A stretch of 64,000 nt of DNA from Cricetibacter osteomyelitidis (GCF_004340985.1 NZ_SLYB01000005.1:55478-119477), one strand, 5' to 3'; counted from the stretch's first letter, positions 8,264 to 18,688 are shown. Notes: generated by a model not told the origin, from the sequence alone. Program-made: numbers and translations.

Positions 8264-10546
8264 ATGCACGGCATTGAATTACGGATTAAAGGCAAAGTAC
8301 AAGGCGTAGGATTTCGCCCTTTCGTGTGGCTATTGGCTAATGAATATCAGCTTAAAGGTGATGTCAATAATGACGGTGAAGGCGTGTTGATTCGGTTTTT
8401 TGAGCCAAATTTCACCGCACTTCAGGGGTTTCTGACGGATTTATATGCCAAATTGCCGCCCTTGGCAGAAATTACCGCGTTATCTCAACGGGAAATGCAA
8501 TGGCAGAATTTGTCGAACAGTAATGAATTTGTGATCCGTGAAAGCGAAGGCGGCGCTATGGATACGCAAATTCTGCCTGATGCCGCAACTTGTCCAGAGT
8601 GTTTGGCGGAGCTGTTTGATCGGAACAATCGCCGTTATCATTATCCTTTTACCAACTGCACGCATTGCGGCCCGCGGTTTACCATCATCAAAGCCATTCC
8701 TTATGATCGTAAAAACACATCCATGGCCAATTTCCCGTTTTGTCCCGAATGTGAGCGGGAATACAAAAATCCTGCCAATCGTCGTTTCCATGCTCAACCG
8801 AACGCTTGCCCTGTTTGTGGTCCGCATATTTGGTTGCAAGATAACCAACATATATTGGCCGAGCGGGAAAATGCTCTGAAACAGACCACACTTTTGTTAG
8901 TTAAAGGCAATATTATTGCAGTAAAAGGTTTGGGCGGATTTCATCTGGCTTGCGATGCTACCAATGCAGAAGCGGTAAATAGATTGCGACAACGAAAACA
9001 TCGCCCAAGCAAACCGCTGGCTATTATGGTGCCGAGTACCGATTTTTTACAAAATCTCAGTGATGAGGAATGCAAATTATTGCAATCCGCTGCTGCCCCT
9101 ATTGTGTTATTGAAAAAACATAAAGTACCGCATATTGTGCAGGAAATTGCACCGAATTTACTGGAAATTGGTGTGATGTTACCAAGTAACCCGTTGCAAC
9201 ATTTATTATTACGGGAAATCAATAGACCGCTGGTGATGACATCTGCCAATCCAAGCGGTCAGCCACCGGTATTGGATAACCAAAGTGCGGTGCAATTTTT
9301 GCAAAATTTGGCTGATTTTTATTTGTGTCATAACCGCGATATTCTACAACGAGCCGATGACAGCCTGGTTCGCATTGCCTTTGACGGCATAGAGACTTTG
9401 CGGCGTGCAAGAGGTTATGTGCCGGACGAATTGGTGTTGGATCTTGACAATACCCGACATATTTTGGCCATGGGTTCCGATCTGAAAAATACATTTTGCT
9501 TATTGAAAGGCAATAAAGCGATAGTCAGTCAGCATATCGGCGATACCGCTAATGAATTAGTACAAACCCAATTGGTGAACAATACGACATTATTCCGACA
9601 GATCTATCAATTTGCCCCTGAACTCATCGCCGTAGATGCTCACAGGGGGTATTTTTCATCACACATCGGCAGGCAAATGGCTCAAGAACAGCAACTGCCT
9701 TGCGTCACTGTGCTGCATCATCACGCCCATATTGTCAGTGTGATGGCGGAACATCATTACCATAAACCGGCGATCGGCATTGCATTGGATGGCATCGGTA
9801 TGGGAGAAAATCAACAGCTGTGGGGCGGTGAATGTTTGTTGGTGGATGAAAAAAATTGCGTGCATTTAGGCGGATTACCCGCCGTCGCCCTGCCCGGCGG
9901 TGATTTGGCAGCAACGCAGCCTTGGCGTAATTTATTAGCACATTTGAAACAGTTCACACTAAATTGGCAGCAAATTATGACAACGTGCTGTCCGCAACAA
10001 AACTGGCAACTGTTAAGCCGAGCCATCGAACAAGGCATTAACAGTCCGCGTATTTCATCTGCAGGGCGGTTATTTGATGCGGTGGCTTATTCATTGGGCA
10101 TAGCACCGGATTCGTTATCTTGGGAAGGAGAAGCTGCCTGCCATTTGGAAGCGTTGGCTTGGCAATCCCAATATATAAATTTCGCTGAAAGTGCGGTAAA
10201 AAATCAGCAAATTTCGGTAAAAATGCCGTTATTAGATAATATATTAGATTTAGCCACATTTTGGCAATCTTGGTTTGCTTATGAAGCCGAGCCCGCCGAT
10301 AAAGCCTTGGCTTTTCATATGGCGTTGGCACAGGGTTTTGCCGAGCTGGCCCGCCGACAAGGGGGACGACATCATTGCGATACGATTGTGCTGTCCGGCG
10401 GTGTGATGCACAACCAATTATTACGCCGTTTACTGAAAGCGGAATTAGCGGAATTTAATGTACTTTCAGGCCATCAATATCCCATGAATGACGGCGGATT
10501 GGCTTTAGGGCAGGCAGTGATTGCTGCTTATAATACGGAAAGCTGA
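8264..10546 (+). CDS. hypF: Carbamoyltransferase HypF, NiFe-hydrogenase maturation
   Basis: HypF uses carbamoyl phosphate and ATP to make the thiocarboxamide on HypE that becomes the cyanide ligands of NiFe hydrogenase. Domains in order: acylphosphatase (residues 1-90, GKVQGVGFRPF), double zinc finger (about 105-190, four CxxC pairs), YrdC-like domain (about 200-385, GLGGFHLACDA) and Kae1-like domain (about 400-755, HHHAHIVSVMAEH). The 760-residue length is full. No Shine-Dalgarno is obvious before the ATG, but the acylphosphatase domain fixes the start. No other hyp or hydrogenase gene is in the window. It overlaps mobA tail-to-tail by 19 bases. Confidence 0.96.
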   Translation: MHGIELRIKGKVQGVGFRPFVWLLANEYQLKGDVNNDGEGVLIRFFEPNFTALQGFLTDLYAKLPPLAEITALSQREMQWQNLSNSNEFVIRESEGGAMDTQILPDAATCPECLAELFDRNNRRYHYPFTNCTHCGPRFTIIKAIPYDRKNTSMANFPFCPECEREYKNPANRRFHAQPNACPVCGPHIWLQDNQHILAERENALKQTTLLLVKGNIIAVKGLGGFHLACDATNAEAVNRLRQRKHRPSKPLAIMVPSTDFLQNLSDEECKLLQSAAAPIVLLKKHKVPHIVQEIAPNLLEIGVMLPSNPLQHLLLREINRPLVMTSANPSGQPPVLDNQSAVQFLQNLADFYLCHNRDILQRADDSLVRIAFDGIETLRRARGYVPDELVLDLDNTRHILAMGSDLKNTFCLLKGNKAIVSQHIGDTANELVQTQLVNNTTLFRQIYQFAPELIAVDAHRGYFSSHIGRQMAQEQQLPCVTVLHHHAHIVSVMAEHHYHKPAIGIALDGIGMGENQQLWGGECLLVDEKNCVHLGGLPAVALPGGDLAATQPWRNLLAHLKQFTLNWQQIMTTCCPQQNWQLLSRAIEQGINSPRISSAGRLFDAVAYSLGIAPDSLSWEGEAACHLEALAWQSQYINFAESAVKNQQISVKMPLLDNILDLATFWQSWFAYEAEPADKALAFHMALAQGFAELARRQGGRHHCDTIVLSGGVMHNQLLRRLLKAELAEFNVLSGHQYPMNDGGLALGQAVIAAYNTES

Positions 10547-11100
10547 TCTACGCTATTAATATTGATAAACCCGTCTTTTTCAGCGGAAAAATCTACTTTT
10601 TCCGCTTTTACTTCCCGCATAAAAAACAAAATCCGTCGTTCGCCACGGGCAAGATAATCCGTTAATAGCGGAATTAATTGGGTGGAAAGCAGGCAAAACG
10701 TAGGGTGAGCTCGTTCGCCATCGTGAGCATAGGCGGCTAAAACTTTATTAGAACTGACCGCACTTTGTAATTTTTCCAGCAAATTCAACGGCAAAAGCGG
10801 GCAATCGCAAGGTACAAATAACACAAAATCAGTGTCGGCTTGTTTTAACCCGCTCAACATACCGCTCAGCGGCCCTTGAAAATCCGCCAATTCATCGCTG
10901 AACACCGGCAAACCGCTTTGTGCATAAACTGCTTGGTTGCGATTCGCATTGATAGTGATATTGTTGATTTGCGGCTGCAAACGTTGTAGGACGTGCTGAA
11001 AGAGTTGTCGATTTTGTAACAGTTGCAAGCCTTTATCAACACCGCCCATCCGCTTGCCCTGTCCGCCCGCTAAAATAACTGCACTGATTGTGAATTTCAT
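10528..11100 (-). CDS. mobA: Molybdenum cofactor guanylyltransferase
   Basis: MobA attaches GMP to molybdopterin to give the bis-MGD cofactor of enzymes such as nitrate, DMSO or formate oxidoreductases. The N-terminus has the nucleotidyltransferase signature AVILAGGQGKRMGGVDKGLQLL (residues 8-29), and the metal site lies in FVPCDCPLLP near residues 95-104. The 190-residue length is normal. It is divergent from yihD-dsbA, the same neighbourhood as in enterobacteria (mobA next to yihD and dsbA). Confidence 0.95.
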   Translation of the reverse strand: MKFTISAVILAGGQGKRMGGVDKGLQLLQNRQLFQHVLQRLQPQINNITINANRNQAVYAQSGLPVFSDELADFQGPLSGMLSGLKQADTDFVLFVPCDCPLLPLNLLEKLQSAVSSNKVLAAYAHDGERAHPTFCLLSTQLIPLLTDYLARGERRILFFMREVKAEKVDFSAEKDGFININSVDQLSVL

Positions 11101-11167
11101 ATTTCTTTCTGGCCTTATTTAAAGTATGATCTCGCCGTTTAATTTATACAACATTAAAGGAATTTCT

Positions 11168-11434
11168 ATGAAATGTCATCGTTTAAATGAAGTATTGGAA
11201 CTTTTACAGCCATATTGGTCTAAAGAACCGGATTTGCACTTACCCCAGATTCTGCAAAAAATTGCCGATGAAGCCGGGTTTGACAAACCGCTGGCGGAAT
11301 TAACCGATGAAGTGATTATCTATCATTTAAAAATGAAGGATAAAGACAAATTCGAGCCGATTCCGGGTATCAAGAAAGACTACGAAGACGATTTCAAAAC
11401 CGCATTATTAAAAGCTCGTGGTATTTTAAAATAA
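11168..11434 (+). CDS. yihD: YihD family protein (DUF1040)
   Basis: This small 88-residue cytoplasmic protein starts [23 protein letters not shown], typical of YihD. A longer reading from 11126 is possible, but the ATG at 11168 has AAGGA eight bases upstream, so it is the better start. The biochemical function of the family is not established. It sits 31 bases before dsbA and between mobA and dsbA, an order conserved with E. coli, which suggests co-transcription with dsbA. Confidence 0.9.
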   Translation: MKCHRLNEVLELLQPYWSKEPDLHLPQILQKIADEAGFDKPLAELTDEVIIYHLKMKDKDKFEPIPGIKKDYEDDFKTALLKARGILK

Positions 11435-11465
11435 TTTTATTATTCTCATTAAAAAGGAAAGCCTT

Positions 11466-12065
11466 ATGAAAAAATTTCTACTAATTCTCACCGCACTTTT
11501 TGCCGCAACTACAGTGCAGGCGGCACCGACGGAAGGTAAAGAATACACAACGCTGGATCAACCTAAATCCGCCCAACCGGAAGTGATCGAGTTTTTCTCT
11601 TTTGGTTGTATTCATTGCTATCACTTTGAAACACAATACAAAATTCCACAACAAATCAAAGAAAAACTGCCGGCCGGTGTCAGTTTTAAACAATATCACG
11701 TAAATTGGATGGGCGATGATTTCGTGCGAGCGTGGGCATTAGCGATGGCATTAGGCGTTGAAGATAAAGTGAAAATGCCATTATTCGAAGGCGTACAGGC
11801 ACGTAAAATTTCAAGTATGGACGACATTCGCGATGTTTTTTTGGCTAACGGTGTAAGTGCAGAGCAATTTGACGGTGGTATTAACAGTTTTGCAGTCAAC
11901 GCGTTGTTTAATCAGCAAGTTCAATTAGCGGAAAAATTAAAAGTACAGGCGACACCGGATTTTTATGTGAACGGAAAATATCATATTAACGCACAGGGAA
12001 TGCCGCAAGATGAAAGTTTTATCCCGACTTATGTGGATACCGTGATCGAATTATTAAAAAAATAA
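11466..12065 (+). CDS. dsbA: Periplasmic thiol:disulfide oxidoreductase DsbA
   Basis: DsbA introduces disulfides into exported proteins. Residues 1-19 form a signal peptide ending VQA-AP. The active site is C48-I-H-C51 inside a thioredoxin fold, and the cis-proline loop is QATPDFYVNGKY. The enterobacterial enzyme has CPHC, so the second residue differs here, which may tune the redox potential. Length 199 is normal. An uptake core (ACCGCACTT) is embedded in the signal-peptide codons. It is followed by a possible promoter for maoP. Confidence 0.94.
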   Translation: MKKFLLILTALFAATTVQAAPTEGKEYTTLDQPKSAQPEVIEFFSFGCIHCYHFETQYKIPQQIKEKLPAGVSFKQYHVNWMGDDFVRAWALAMALGVEDKVKMPLFEGVQARKISSMDDIRDVFLANGVSAEQFDGGINSFAVNALFNQQVQLAEKLKVQATPDFYVNGKYHINAQGMPQDESFIPTYVDTVIELLKK

Positions 12066-12095
12066 TTGACTTATTGGCGAAAATTGGTTTAATAC
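12066..12095 (+). promoter_or_regulatory. Candidate sigma-70 promoter for maoP
   Basis: TTGACT at 12066-12071 and TAATAC at 12090-12095 are separated by 18 bases, ending 28 bases before the maoP start. This is a pattern match only. Confidence 0.45.
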
Positions 12096-12123
12096 AGCCC
12101 CAGAATTTATTGGAGAAAATATT

Positions 12124-12453
12124 ATGGCAGAAAGTTTTAGTGTAACCCGTCGTTTTTTCGACGACAAAAATTATCCCCGCGGTTTTTCCCGTCATGGTGA
12201 CTACACCATTCGTGAAGCCCAAACTTTAGAAGAACGCGGTCAGGCGTTCAGCGAATTAGATCTCGGCTTACGCCAAGCACAAACAGACGAAGAAAAACAA
12301 TTTGTTTCATTCTGCCGCGGCGAACGCACACCGGAAACTTTCTTTGAAAAAACTTGGAATAAATACCGCACCAGCATCTCAACCGTGAAACGTGTTTACA
12401 CCCTTTCCGGTAACGTTGCCACTGATGCAAACGAAGATTTTGCGGCGGATTAA
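12124..12453 (+). CDS. maoP: MaoP/YifE, macrodomain Ori organization protein
   Basis: The 109-residue protein matches the MaoP (YifE) family across its length: [29 protein letters not shown], then LDLG and FCRGER blocks. In E. coli MaoP, acting with a DNA site called maoS, confines the Ori macrodomain. The role here is inferred by homology, and I found no maoS candidate. It is a single gene ending in a strong terminator. TTGGAG lies upstream of the ATG as the ribosome site. Confidence 0.9.
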   Translation: MAESFSVTRRFFDDKNYPRGFSRHGDYTIREAQTLEERGQAFSELDLGLRQAQTDEEKQFVSFCRGERTPETFFEKTWNKYRTSISTVKRVYTLSGNVATDANEDFAAD

Positions 12454-12474
12454 TCCGTTATGTTCATTCATTTG

Positions 12475-12506
12475 AAGGCTTGGTTTTCCAAGCCTTTTGT
12501 TTTTTG
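12475..12506 (+). terminator. maoP terminator
   Basis: AAGGCTTGG / CCAAGCCTT is a perfect nine-base stem with a TTTT loop, followed by TTGTTTTTT. Confidence 0.92.
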
Positions 12507-12542
12507 TTAGAATACAGCCGATTTTTAACAGACAAGAATATT

Positions 12543-13643
12543 ATGAAAACCCCACTACCCACAGCACAATATCAAACCTTATTAGCGGAAAAAACGCAAA
12601 AACTGACCGCACTTTTAAGCCCTTTTAATGCCCCTAAGTTACAGGTGTTTGCATCGCCGACGGCGTATTATCGGATGCGGGCGGAATTTCGTGTGTGGCA
12701 CGATCAAGATGATTTGTACCATATTATGTTCGATCAGGCGACGCGTCAGCGTTATCGGGTGGAGCAATTTCCGCAGGCAAGCGAGCTGATTAATCGCATG
12801 ATGGCGACACTTATTCCGCTGTTAAAAGAACAGGATATTTTACGTAATCGCCTATTTCAAATTGATTATCTCAGCACTTTGAGCAATCAAATTATCGTGA
12901 GCTTGCTGTATCACAAAACGTTGACGGAGGAATGGGAAACCGCTGCCCGCGGGTTAAAAGTGCGGTTGGAAAATTTAGGATTTGACGTGCAGATTATCGG
13001 CCGTGCCGCCAAGCAAAAAATCAGCTTGGATCAGGACTATATTGATGAAGTGCTGCCGGTATTCGGTAAAAATTATATCTATCGCCAAGTAGAAAACAGC
13101 TTTACCCAACCCAATGCCACGGTGAACTGCAAAATGCTGGAATGGGCGATTGATTGTACCCGTAACGGCCAAGGGGATTTGTTGGAACTTTATTGCGGCA
13201 ATGGCAATTTTTCTATTGTTCTGGCACAGAATTTCCGCAAGGTGTTAGCCACGGAAATAGCCAAACCGTCCGTGGCGGCGGCACAATTTAATATTGAAGC
13301 CAACAATGTGGATAACTTGCAGATCATCCGAATGTCCGCAGAAGACTTCACTCAAGCCATGAACGGTGTGCGAGAGTTCAAACGTTTAAAAGGCATTGAT
13401 CTGAAGGCCTATGAATGCAATACCATTTTAGTTGATCCGCCGCGGGCAGGTTTGGATGATGATACGGTCAAATTGGTGCAAAATTACGATCGTATTTTGT
13501 ATATTTCCTGCAACCCGTACACATTATGTGACAATCTCACCGCACTTTGCCAAACCCACCGCATTGAAAAAGCGGCATTGTTCGACCAATTCCCGTACAC
13601 CGAACATATGGAAGCGGGCGTGTGGCTGGTGCGAAAATCATGA
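12543..13643 (+). CDS. trmA: tRNA (uracil-54-C5)-methyltransferase
   Basis: TrmA makes ribothymidine at position 54 of tRNA using S-adenosylmethionine. The SAM motif is [13 protein letters not shown], and the catalytic cysteine is in [15 protein letters not shown] near residue 325. The general base is in the C-terminal [14 protein letters not shown] take the ATG at 12543, giving 366 residues, the family length. The frame opens at 12480, but that start lies inside the maoP terminator. The stop overlaps the rsmJ start as ATGA. Confidence 0.95.
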   Translation: MKTPLPTAQYQTLLAEKTQKLTALLSPFNAPKLQVFASPTAYYRMRAEFRVWHDQDDLYHIMFDQATRQRYRVEQFPQASELINRMMATLIPLLKEQDILRNRLFQIDYLSTLSNQIIVSLLYHKTLTEEWETAARGLKVRLENLGFDVQIIGRAAKQKISLDQDYIDEVLPVFGKNYIYRQVENSFTQPNATVNCKMLEWAIDCTRNGQGDLLELYCGNGNFSIVLAQNFRKVLATEIAKPSVAAAQFNIEANNVDNLQIIRMSAEDFTQAMNGVREFKRLKGIDLKAYECNTILVDPPRAGLDDDTVKLVQNYDRILYISCNPYTLCDNLTALCQTHRIEKAALFDQFPYTEHMEAGVWLVRKS

Positions 13644-14395
13644 ACCTTCAACTTATCTGCGAAGCCGGAAATCCTGAAATTTTCACCGCACTTTGTGATG
13701 AAAAAAGGTTAATTCATGATGTGAATTCGTCCTTGGCATTGGTGCAAACCCAACATAATAACAACCAAGTGCGGTTGGAATTACGCAAACTTGACGAACC
13801 GAAACTCGGTGCGGTGTTCGTGGATTTTACGGGCGGAGTGATGGCGCATCGGCGTAAATTCGGCGGCGGACGCGGTGAAGCGGTGGCAAAAGCGGCGGGC
13901 ATTAAAGGCGATTATTTGCCGACCGTCATTGATGCTACGGCAGGATTGGGGCGCGATGCCTTCGTGCTGGCTTCACTCGGTTGCAAAGTGCACTTGGTCG
14001 AACGCCACCCCGTGGTGTTTTTGCTGCTGCAAGACGGTCTGCAACGTGCCTATCAAAGTGAAGAGATCGGTGCGATGATGCAGGAAAATATGCAGCTGCT
14101 TGATGTATCTCATATTAATCAACTTAATCCGGCAACGGATTTTGCCGATGTAGTGTATCTTGACCCGATGTATCCTCATAAACAAAAATCCGCCTTGGTA
14201 AAAAAAGAAATGCGGGTGTTTCAGCATTTGGTCGGCGCCGATTCGGATGCCGACAGTCTGCTTGAACCGGCACTCGCGTTAGCAAAAAAACGCGTAGTGG
14301 TAAAACGCCCCGACTACGCAGAAAATCTCGCCCAAAAACCACCGCACTTTTCCCGCGAAACCAAAAATCATCGGTTTGATATTTACATTCCATAA
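13640..14395 (+). CDS. rsmJ: 16S rRNA (guanine-1516-N2)-methyltransferase
   Basis: RsmJ (YhiQ) methylates G1516 of 16S rRNA. The 251-residue protein has the SAM-binding motif [19 protein letters not shown] near residues 95-113 and the [13 protein letters not shown] catalytic-type motif. The basic segment [16 protein letters not shown] is typical of the family. The start at 13640 overlaps the trmA stop by ATGA, indicating translational coupling. Two rRNA/tRNA methyltransferases thus share one transcript. Confidence 0.93.
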   Translation: MNLQLICEAGNPEIFTALCDEKRLIHDVNSSLALVQTQHNNNQVRLELRKLDEPKLGAVFVDFTGGVMAHRRKFGGGRGEAVAKAAGIKGDYLPTVIDATAGLGRDAFVLASLGCKVHLVERHPVVFLLLQDGLQRAYQSEEIGAMMQENMQLLDVSHINQLNPATDFADVVYLDPMYPHKQKSALVKKEMRVFQHLVGADSDADSLLEPALALAKKRVVVKRPDYAENLAQKPPHFSRETKNHRFDIYIP

Positions 14396-14520
14396 AATGA
14401 AACATGATATTCCAATAATTTCAATTTACGCAATGTGAAAAATCATTATAATAACGGATAGATAATCATAATATGCAAACACAACATCATAAAAACATTA
14501 ACACAACAGAGGACTTCATA

Positions 14521-15996
14521 ATGTCTAACTATTTCAATACATTAAACTTTCGTCAACAATTAGACCAATTGGGTCGTTGCCGTTTTATGGAGCGTAGCGA
14601 ATTTGCTGATGAAGCAAATTACTTAAAAGGTAAAAAAATCGTTATCGTAGGCTGCGGGGCGCAAGGTTTAAACCAAGGCTTAAATATGCGTGATTCGGGT
14701 CTTGATATCAGCTACGCGTTACGTCTGGAAGCTATTGCTGAAAAGCGTGCTTCATTCGTTCGTGCCAGCGAAAACGGTTTCAATGTAGGCACTTACGAAC
14801 AATTAATTCCATCTGCGGATTTAGTCATCAACTTAACGCCGGACAAGCAACATTCAAAAGTAGTCGCTGACGTTCAACCGTTAATGAAACAAAATTCTGC
14901 ATTCGGTTATTCCCACGGTTTAAACATCGTAGAAGTGGGCGAGCAAATCCGTAAAGATATCACTGTGGTGATGGTTGCGCCGAAATGCCCGGGTACTGAA
15001 GTGCGTGAAGAATACAAACGCGGTTTCGGTGTGCCGACATTAATCGCTGTTCACCCTGAAAATGACCCACGCGGCGAAGGTATGGCGATTGCTAAAGCTT
15101 GGGCGGCAGCAACCGGTGGCCACCGTGCAGGCGTATTAGAATCATCTTTCGTCGCAGAAGTAAAATCTGACTTAATGGGCGAACAAACTATTCTTTGCGG
15201 TATGTTGCAAGCAGGTTCAATCGTTTGTTATGACAAATTAGTGAAAGACGGTAAAGATCCGGCTTACGCGGGTAAATTGATTCAATTCGGTTGGGAAACC
15301 ATCACCGAAGCCTTAAAACAAGGCGGTATCACATTAATGATGGATCGCTTATCCAACAGTGCAAAACTACGTGCATTCGAATTGTCTGAGGAAATCAAAC
15401 GCGAATTAAAAACCTTATTCGAAAAACACATGGATGATATCATCAGCGGTGAATTCTCCCGTGTGATGATGGAAGACTGGGCGAACGGTGACAAAAACTT
15501 ATTAGCATGGCGTGAAGCAACAGGTAAAACTGCCTTTGAAAACGCACCGAAATACGAAGGCAAAATCAGCGAGCAAGAATATTTTGATAACGGCGTAGTA
15601 ATGGTTGCTATGGTGAAAGCAGGCGTTGAATTAGCTTTCGACACTATGGTTGCCAGCGGTATCTTACCTGAATCGGCTTACTACGAATCATTACACGAAT
15701 TGCCGCTAATCGCAAACACCATCGCACGTAAACGTTTATACGAAATGAACGTGGTCATTTCCGATACGGCAGAATACGGTAACTACTTATTCTCTCACGT
15801 TGCAGCGCCGATTATGGCAGAACAATTAATTCCTACCTTGATTAAAGGTGATTTAGGCGAAGCAACGCCGGCAGGCGAAATCGACAATGTTCAATTACGT
15901 GACGTGAATGATGCAATCCGCAATCACCCGATTGAAATCGTTGGTCGCACTTTACGCGGTTATATGAAAGATATGAAACGAATTTCATTTAACTAA
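14521..15996 (+). CDS. ilvC: Ketol-acid reductoisomerase (long, class II)
   Basis: IlvC converts acetolactate or acetohydroxybutyrate to the dihydroxy acid with NADPH, in branched-chain amino-acid synthesis. The 491-residue length is the long class II form with a duplicated knotted domain. The Rossmann motif is [15 protein letters not shown]. The ATG at 14521 follows AGAGGA and gives the usual [14 protein letters not shown] start; an in-frame ATG at 14473 has no comparable site. No ilvY regulator flanks it. A terminator built on one uptake core follows. Confidence 0.96.
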   Translation: MSNYFNTLNFRQQLDQLGRCRFMERSEFADEANYLKGKKIVIVGCGAQGLNQGLNMRDSGLDISYALRLEAIAEKRASFVRASENGFNVGTYEQLIPSADLVINLTPDKQHSKVVADVQPLMKQNSAFGYSHGLNIVEVGEQIRKDITVVMVAPKCPGTEVREEYKRGFGVPTLIAVHPENDPRGEGMAIAKAWAAATGGHRAGVLESSFVAEVKSDLMGEQTILCGMLQAGSIVCYDKLVKDGKDPAYAGKLIQFGWETITEALKQGGITLMMDRLSNSAKLRAFELSEEIKRELKTLFEKHMDDIISGEFSRVMMEDWANGDKNLLAWREATGKTAFENAPKYEGKISEQEYFDNGVVMVAMVKAGVELAFDTMVASGILPESAYYESLHELPLIANTIARKRLYEMNVVISDTAEYGNYLFSHVAAPIMAEQLIPTLIKGDLGEATPAGEIDNVQLRDVNDAIRNHPIEIVGRTLRGYMKDMKRISFN

Positions 15997-16015
15997 TTAA
16001 AATTTAATGAAAAAT

Positions 16016-16039
16016 GACCGCACTTTAGCGGTCTTTTTT
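16016..16039 (+). terminator. ilvC terminator
   Basis: GACCGC / GCGGTC stem with loop ACTTTA, followed by a run of six T. The left arm and loop together spell the uptake core ACCGCACTT. Confidence 0.9.
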
Positions 16040-16053
16040 ATAGGAATAAAACA

Positions 16054-16503
16054 ATGTCATTGGCATTAAATTATATTGTGAATTTGCTTTCCCGCCGCGA
16101 ATACAGTGAATATGAACTGCGTTGCAAAATGCAGGAAAAAGCCTTTACGGAAGAGGAAATCAACGAAGCACTCACCTGTTGCCAGAAACGCAACTGGCAA
16201 AATGATAAGCGTTTTTGCGAAAGCTATCTCAATACCCGTTCACAACGGGGTTATGGTTTAAATCGCATCAAACAGGAACTTCAATATCTCAAAGGCGTGC
16301 CTTCTCATGTGATTGCCGATGTGGTTGCCGAAAGTGAAATCGATTGGTATGTATTGGCTTTGAATGTATTACGCAAAAAATTCCCTGATTTTGCCGATAA
16401 ACAGGATCTCAAAAGTAAACAGAAAATTTGGCGATATATGCTCTCCCACGGTTTCAATCAAGATGAATTTGCAGGTTATGTGGGCGGGGAAGAATTTAAC
16501 TAA
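16054..16503 (+). CDS. recX: RecX, regulator of RecA
   Basis: RecX binds and limits RecA filaments. The 149-residue, highly charged, all-helical protein has the three-helix repeats of RecX: LLSRREYSEYELRCKMQEKAFTEEEINEAL, then RGYGLNRIKQELQYLKGV and IWRYMLSHGF. Unlike in E. coli it does not follow recA, which is not in this window. It begins 14 bases after the ilvC terminator and overlaps the priA 3' end by eight bases. No SOS box is visible directly upstream. Confidence 0.9.
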   Translation: MSLALNYIVNLLSRREYSEYELRCKMQEKAFTEEEINEALTCCQKRNWQNDKRFCESYLNTRSQRGYGLNRIKQELQYLKGVPSHVIADVVAESEIDWYVLALNVLRKKFPDFADKQDLKSKQKIWRYMLSHGFNQDEFAGYVGGEEFN

Positions 16504-18688
16504 AATCCAAGGGATCTACATCTAAAACCAACCGCACTTTATGGTTCGGCATTTTTTGTTGGGAATATTGGGTTAGAACCTGTTGCAACACGCCTTTGGA
16601 TTGGTGTTGTAATAGCAACTGCCAGCGAAATTGTCCGGCTTTTTTGCTGTGTGGTGCGGGCATTGGACCGAGCAGTTGCAAGCCTTGAATTTGACGTGCG
16701 GTGAAAAATTGCAGAATGTCTTGCAAAGTTTGTTCTGCTTCTTGGCTTTTGCGGCTTTGGGCTTTGAATAAGGCTTGTGCAGTAAAAGGCGGCAAACCCA
16801 TAGCACGCCGCATTGCCAGAGCCTGTTCGGCGAAACTTTGATAGCCGTCGGTAAGCAAGGATTGTAATAAAGGATGATCCGGGTAATGAGTCTGTAGCAC
16901 CACTTCCCCTTGTTTTTCTGCCCGCCCGGCTCGGCCTGCTACTTGCACATAAAGCTGAGCTAAGCGTTCTTCTGCACGAAAATCTAAAGAAAACAAAGCA
17001 CTATCTACATTCACTAAAGCTACTAGCGTAACGTTGGGAAAATGGTGGCCTTTCGCCAGCATTTGTGTGCCGATTAAAATCTGGCTTTTTCCTTGTTGGA
17101 TATCCTGCAAATGAGATTCCAATTTGCCTTTGCGAGCTGTGCTGTCGCGATCGATGCGGGTGATATGATATTGCGGAAAACGCTGTTGCAGCACACTTTC
17201 CAATTGTTCCGTGCCTTCGCCCGTAGTCATTAATTGAGTGGATCCGCATTCAGGACATTGGTAAGGCAAACGGTGTTGACTGTGACAATGGTGACAACGC
17301 AAAATCCGTTGCTGCTGGTGGTAAGTATAAGGTTTTTCACAATGGCTGCATTGTGCCATCCAACCGCATTCGTGGCATAACAAGGCCGGTGCAAAACCGC
17401 GGCGGTTGAGAAATAGCAACACTTGATTGCCTTTTTCCAAATGCTGTGTCATTTTAGCCAGCAATAAATCCGATAAACCGTTATGAATGCGCTGCTGTCT
17501 TAAGTCAATCAGCTGCTGACGGACATTCGTCCCATTGCCTGCCCGCTGGCTGAGCACTAAATGTTGATATTTGCCGTTTTTCGCATTATTCAGGCTTTCC
17601 AAACTCGGCGTGGCAGAGCCCATCACAATACTGATATTCCATAATTTTGCATAATACACCGCTAAATCACGGGCATGATAACGCCAGCCGTCTTGCTGCT
17701 TAAATGAGCTGTCATGCTCTTCGTCAATAACAATTAAACCGAGATCAGAAAACGGAGTGAATAGCGCCGATCTGGTGCCGATGATCACCGCACTTTGCCC
17801 CGTTCTTGCTTGATTCCAGGCTTTTAGCCGCTGGCTGTCGTTAATATCGGAATGCAGCACATCAATCACCACATTAAAACGGGCTTGAAAGCGTTGTACG
17901 GTTTGCGGTGTGAGCCCAATTTCAGGCACAAGCACTAATACCTGTTTACCTTTTTTCAACGTTTCTTCAATAAGTTGCAGATAGATTTCAGTCTTACCCG
18001 ATCCCGTTACGCCTTCCAATAAAAAGGCTGCAAAACCTTGTTGGAACACCAGTTTGCTCATCACTAAGGCCTGCTGTTTATTTAAACGTAACTTATTGGA
18101 TTCATTCACAATCGTTTGACCGTTTAAGGCCTGTTGCCAAGATTGCGTGATAGACGGCTGACTAAATTCCGTAATATAATTTTTTTCTTTTAGTGCCGAC
18201 CAGACTACAGATGTAAAAGAATTATCTGTTTTCGATAACGGACTTTCCTGCAGTTGAGTTAAGGCTTCCAGCTGTTTTTTTGAACGTTTTAAACTGCCGT
18301 CCGTTAAGGCGTGTTGCCCAAGTGCGGTTATTTTCCAGAAAATTTCCGCTTTTTCTACCGCACTTTCTCCTTGCCGCAATTTCACCGGTAGAGCTTGAAT
18401 TAAGGCTTCACCAAGCGGAGTTTGATAATATTGAGCCGCCCAATGTAACAGCTGCCATTGGTGCGCTTCAAATAGAGATTGTTCGTCCAATGTGGCTATA
18501 ATCGGCTTGAGCTGTTCAGCGGCGATATCTGTCTGAGTAGGAAAATCCAGCACGATCCCCACTTTTTTCTGCGTGTTGAAAGGCACTAATACACGGCTGC
18601 CTATCACCGGAGGAGTTATCTCGGCTGGCAACAGGTAATCAAACAAACGCATTAAGGGCACGGCAAGTGCCACACGGACAAGCTGCAT
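16496..18688 (-). CDS. priA: Primosomal protein N', replication restart helicase
   Basis: PriA recognises stalled forks and loads the replisome. The 730-residue superfamily 2 helicase has an N-terminal DNA-binding domain (about 1-190), Walker A GVTGSGKTE, box II VIDEEHDSSFKQQD, and two zinc-binding clusters (CHECGWMAQCSHC, CHHC..CPECGS) between helicase motifs. I place the start at the ATG at 18688 (MQLVRVALAVPL) with AGG upstream. The frame reaches a TTG at 18703, which is less likely. It is convergent with recX. Confidence 0.95.
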   Translation of the reverse strand: MQLVRVALAVPLMRLFDYLLPAEITPPVIGSRVLVPFNTQKKVGIVLDFPTQTDIAAEQLKPIIATLDEQSLFEAHQWQLLHWAAQYYQTPLGEALIQALPVKLRQGESAVEKAEIFWKITALGQHALTDGSLKRSKKQLEALTQLQESPLSKTDNSFTSVVWSALKEKNYITEFSQPSITQSWQQALNGQTIVNESNKLRLNKQQALVMSKLVFQQGFAAFLLEGVTGSGKTEIYLQLIEETLKKGKQVLVLVPEIGLTPQTVQRFQARFNVVIDVLHSDINDSQRLKAWNQARTGQSAVIIGTRSALFTPFSDLGLIVIDEEHDSSFKQQDGWRYHARDLAVYYAKLWNISIVMGSATPSLESLNNAKNGKYQHLVLSQRAGNGTNVRQQLIDLRQQRIHNGLSDLLLAKMTQHLEKGNQVLLFLNRRGFAPALLCHECGWMAQCSHCEKPYTYHQQQRILRCHHCHSQHRLPYQCPECGSTQLMTTGEGTEQLESVLQQRFPQYHITRIDRDSTARKGKLESHLQDIQQGKSQILIGTQMLAKGHHFPNVTLVALVNVDSALFSLDFRAEERLAQLYVQVAGRAGRAEKQGEVVLQTHYPDHPLLQSLLTDGYQSFAEQALAMRRAMGLPPFTAQALFKAQSRKSQEAEQTLQDILQFFTARQIQGLQLLGPMPAPHSKKAGQFRWQLLLQHQSKGVLQQVLTQYSQQKMPNHKVRLVLDVDPLDFS

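Noticed and set aside
8480..8891. Open frames of about 120 residues on both strands within the hypF zinc-finger region
   Set aside because: They are shadows of the hypF frame; the cysteine-rich look comes from complementing or shifting its codons.
12480..12542. Longer N-terminus for trmA
   Set aside because: It would begin inside the maoP terminator stem and adds residues absent from the family.
15282..15644. 120-residue minus-strand frame inside ilvC
   Set aside because: No start signal and the opposite strand is an essential conserved enzyme; typical antisense shadow.
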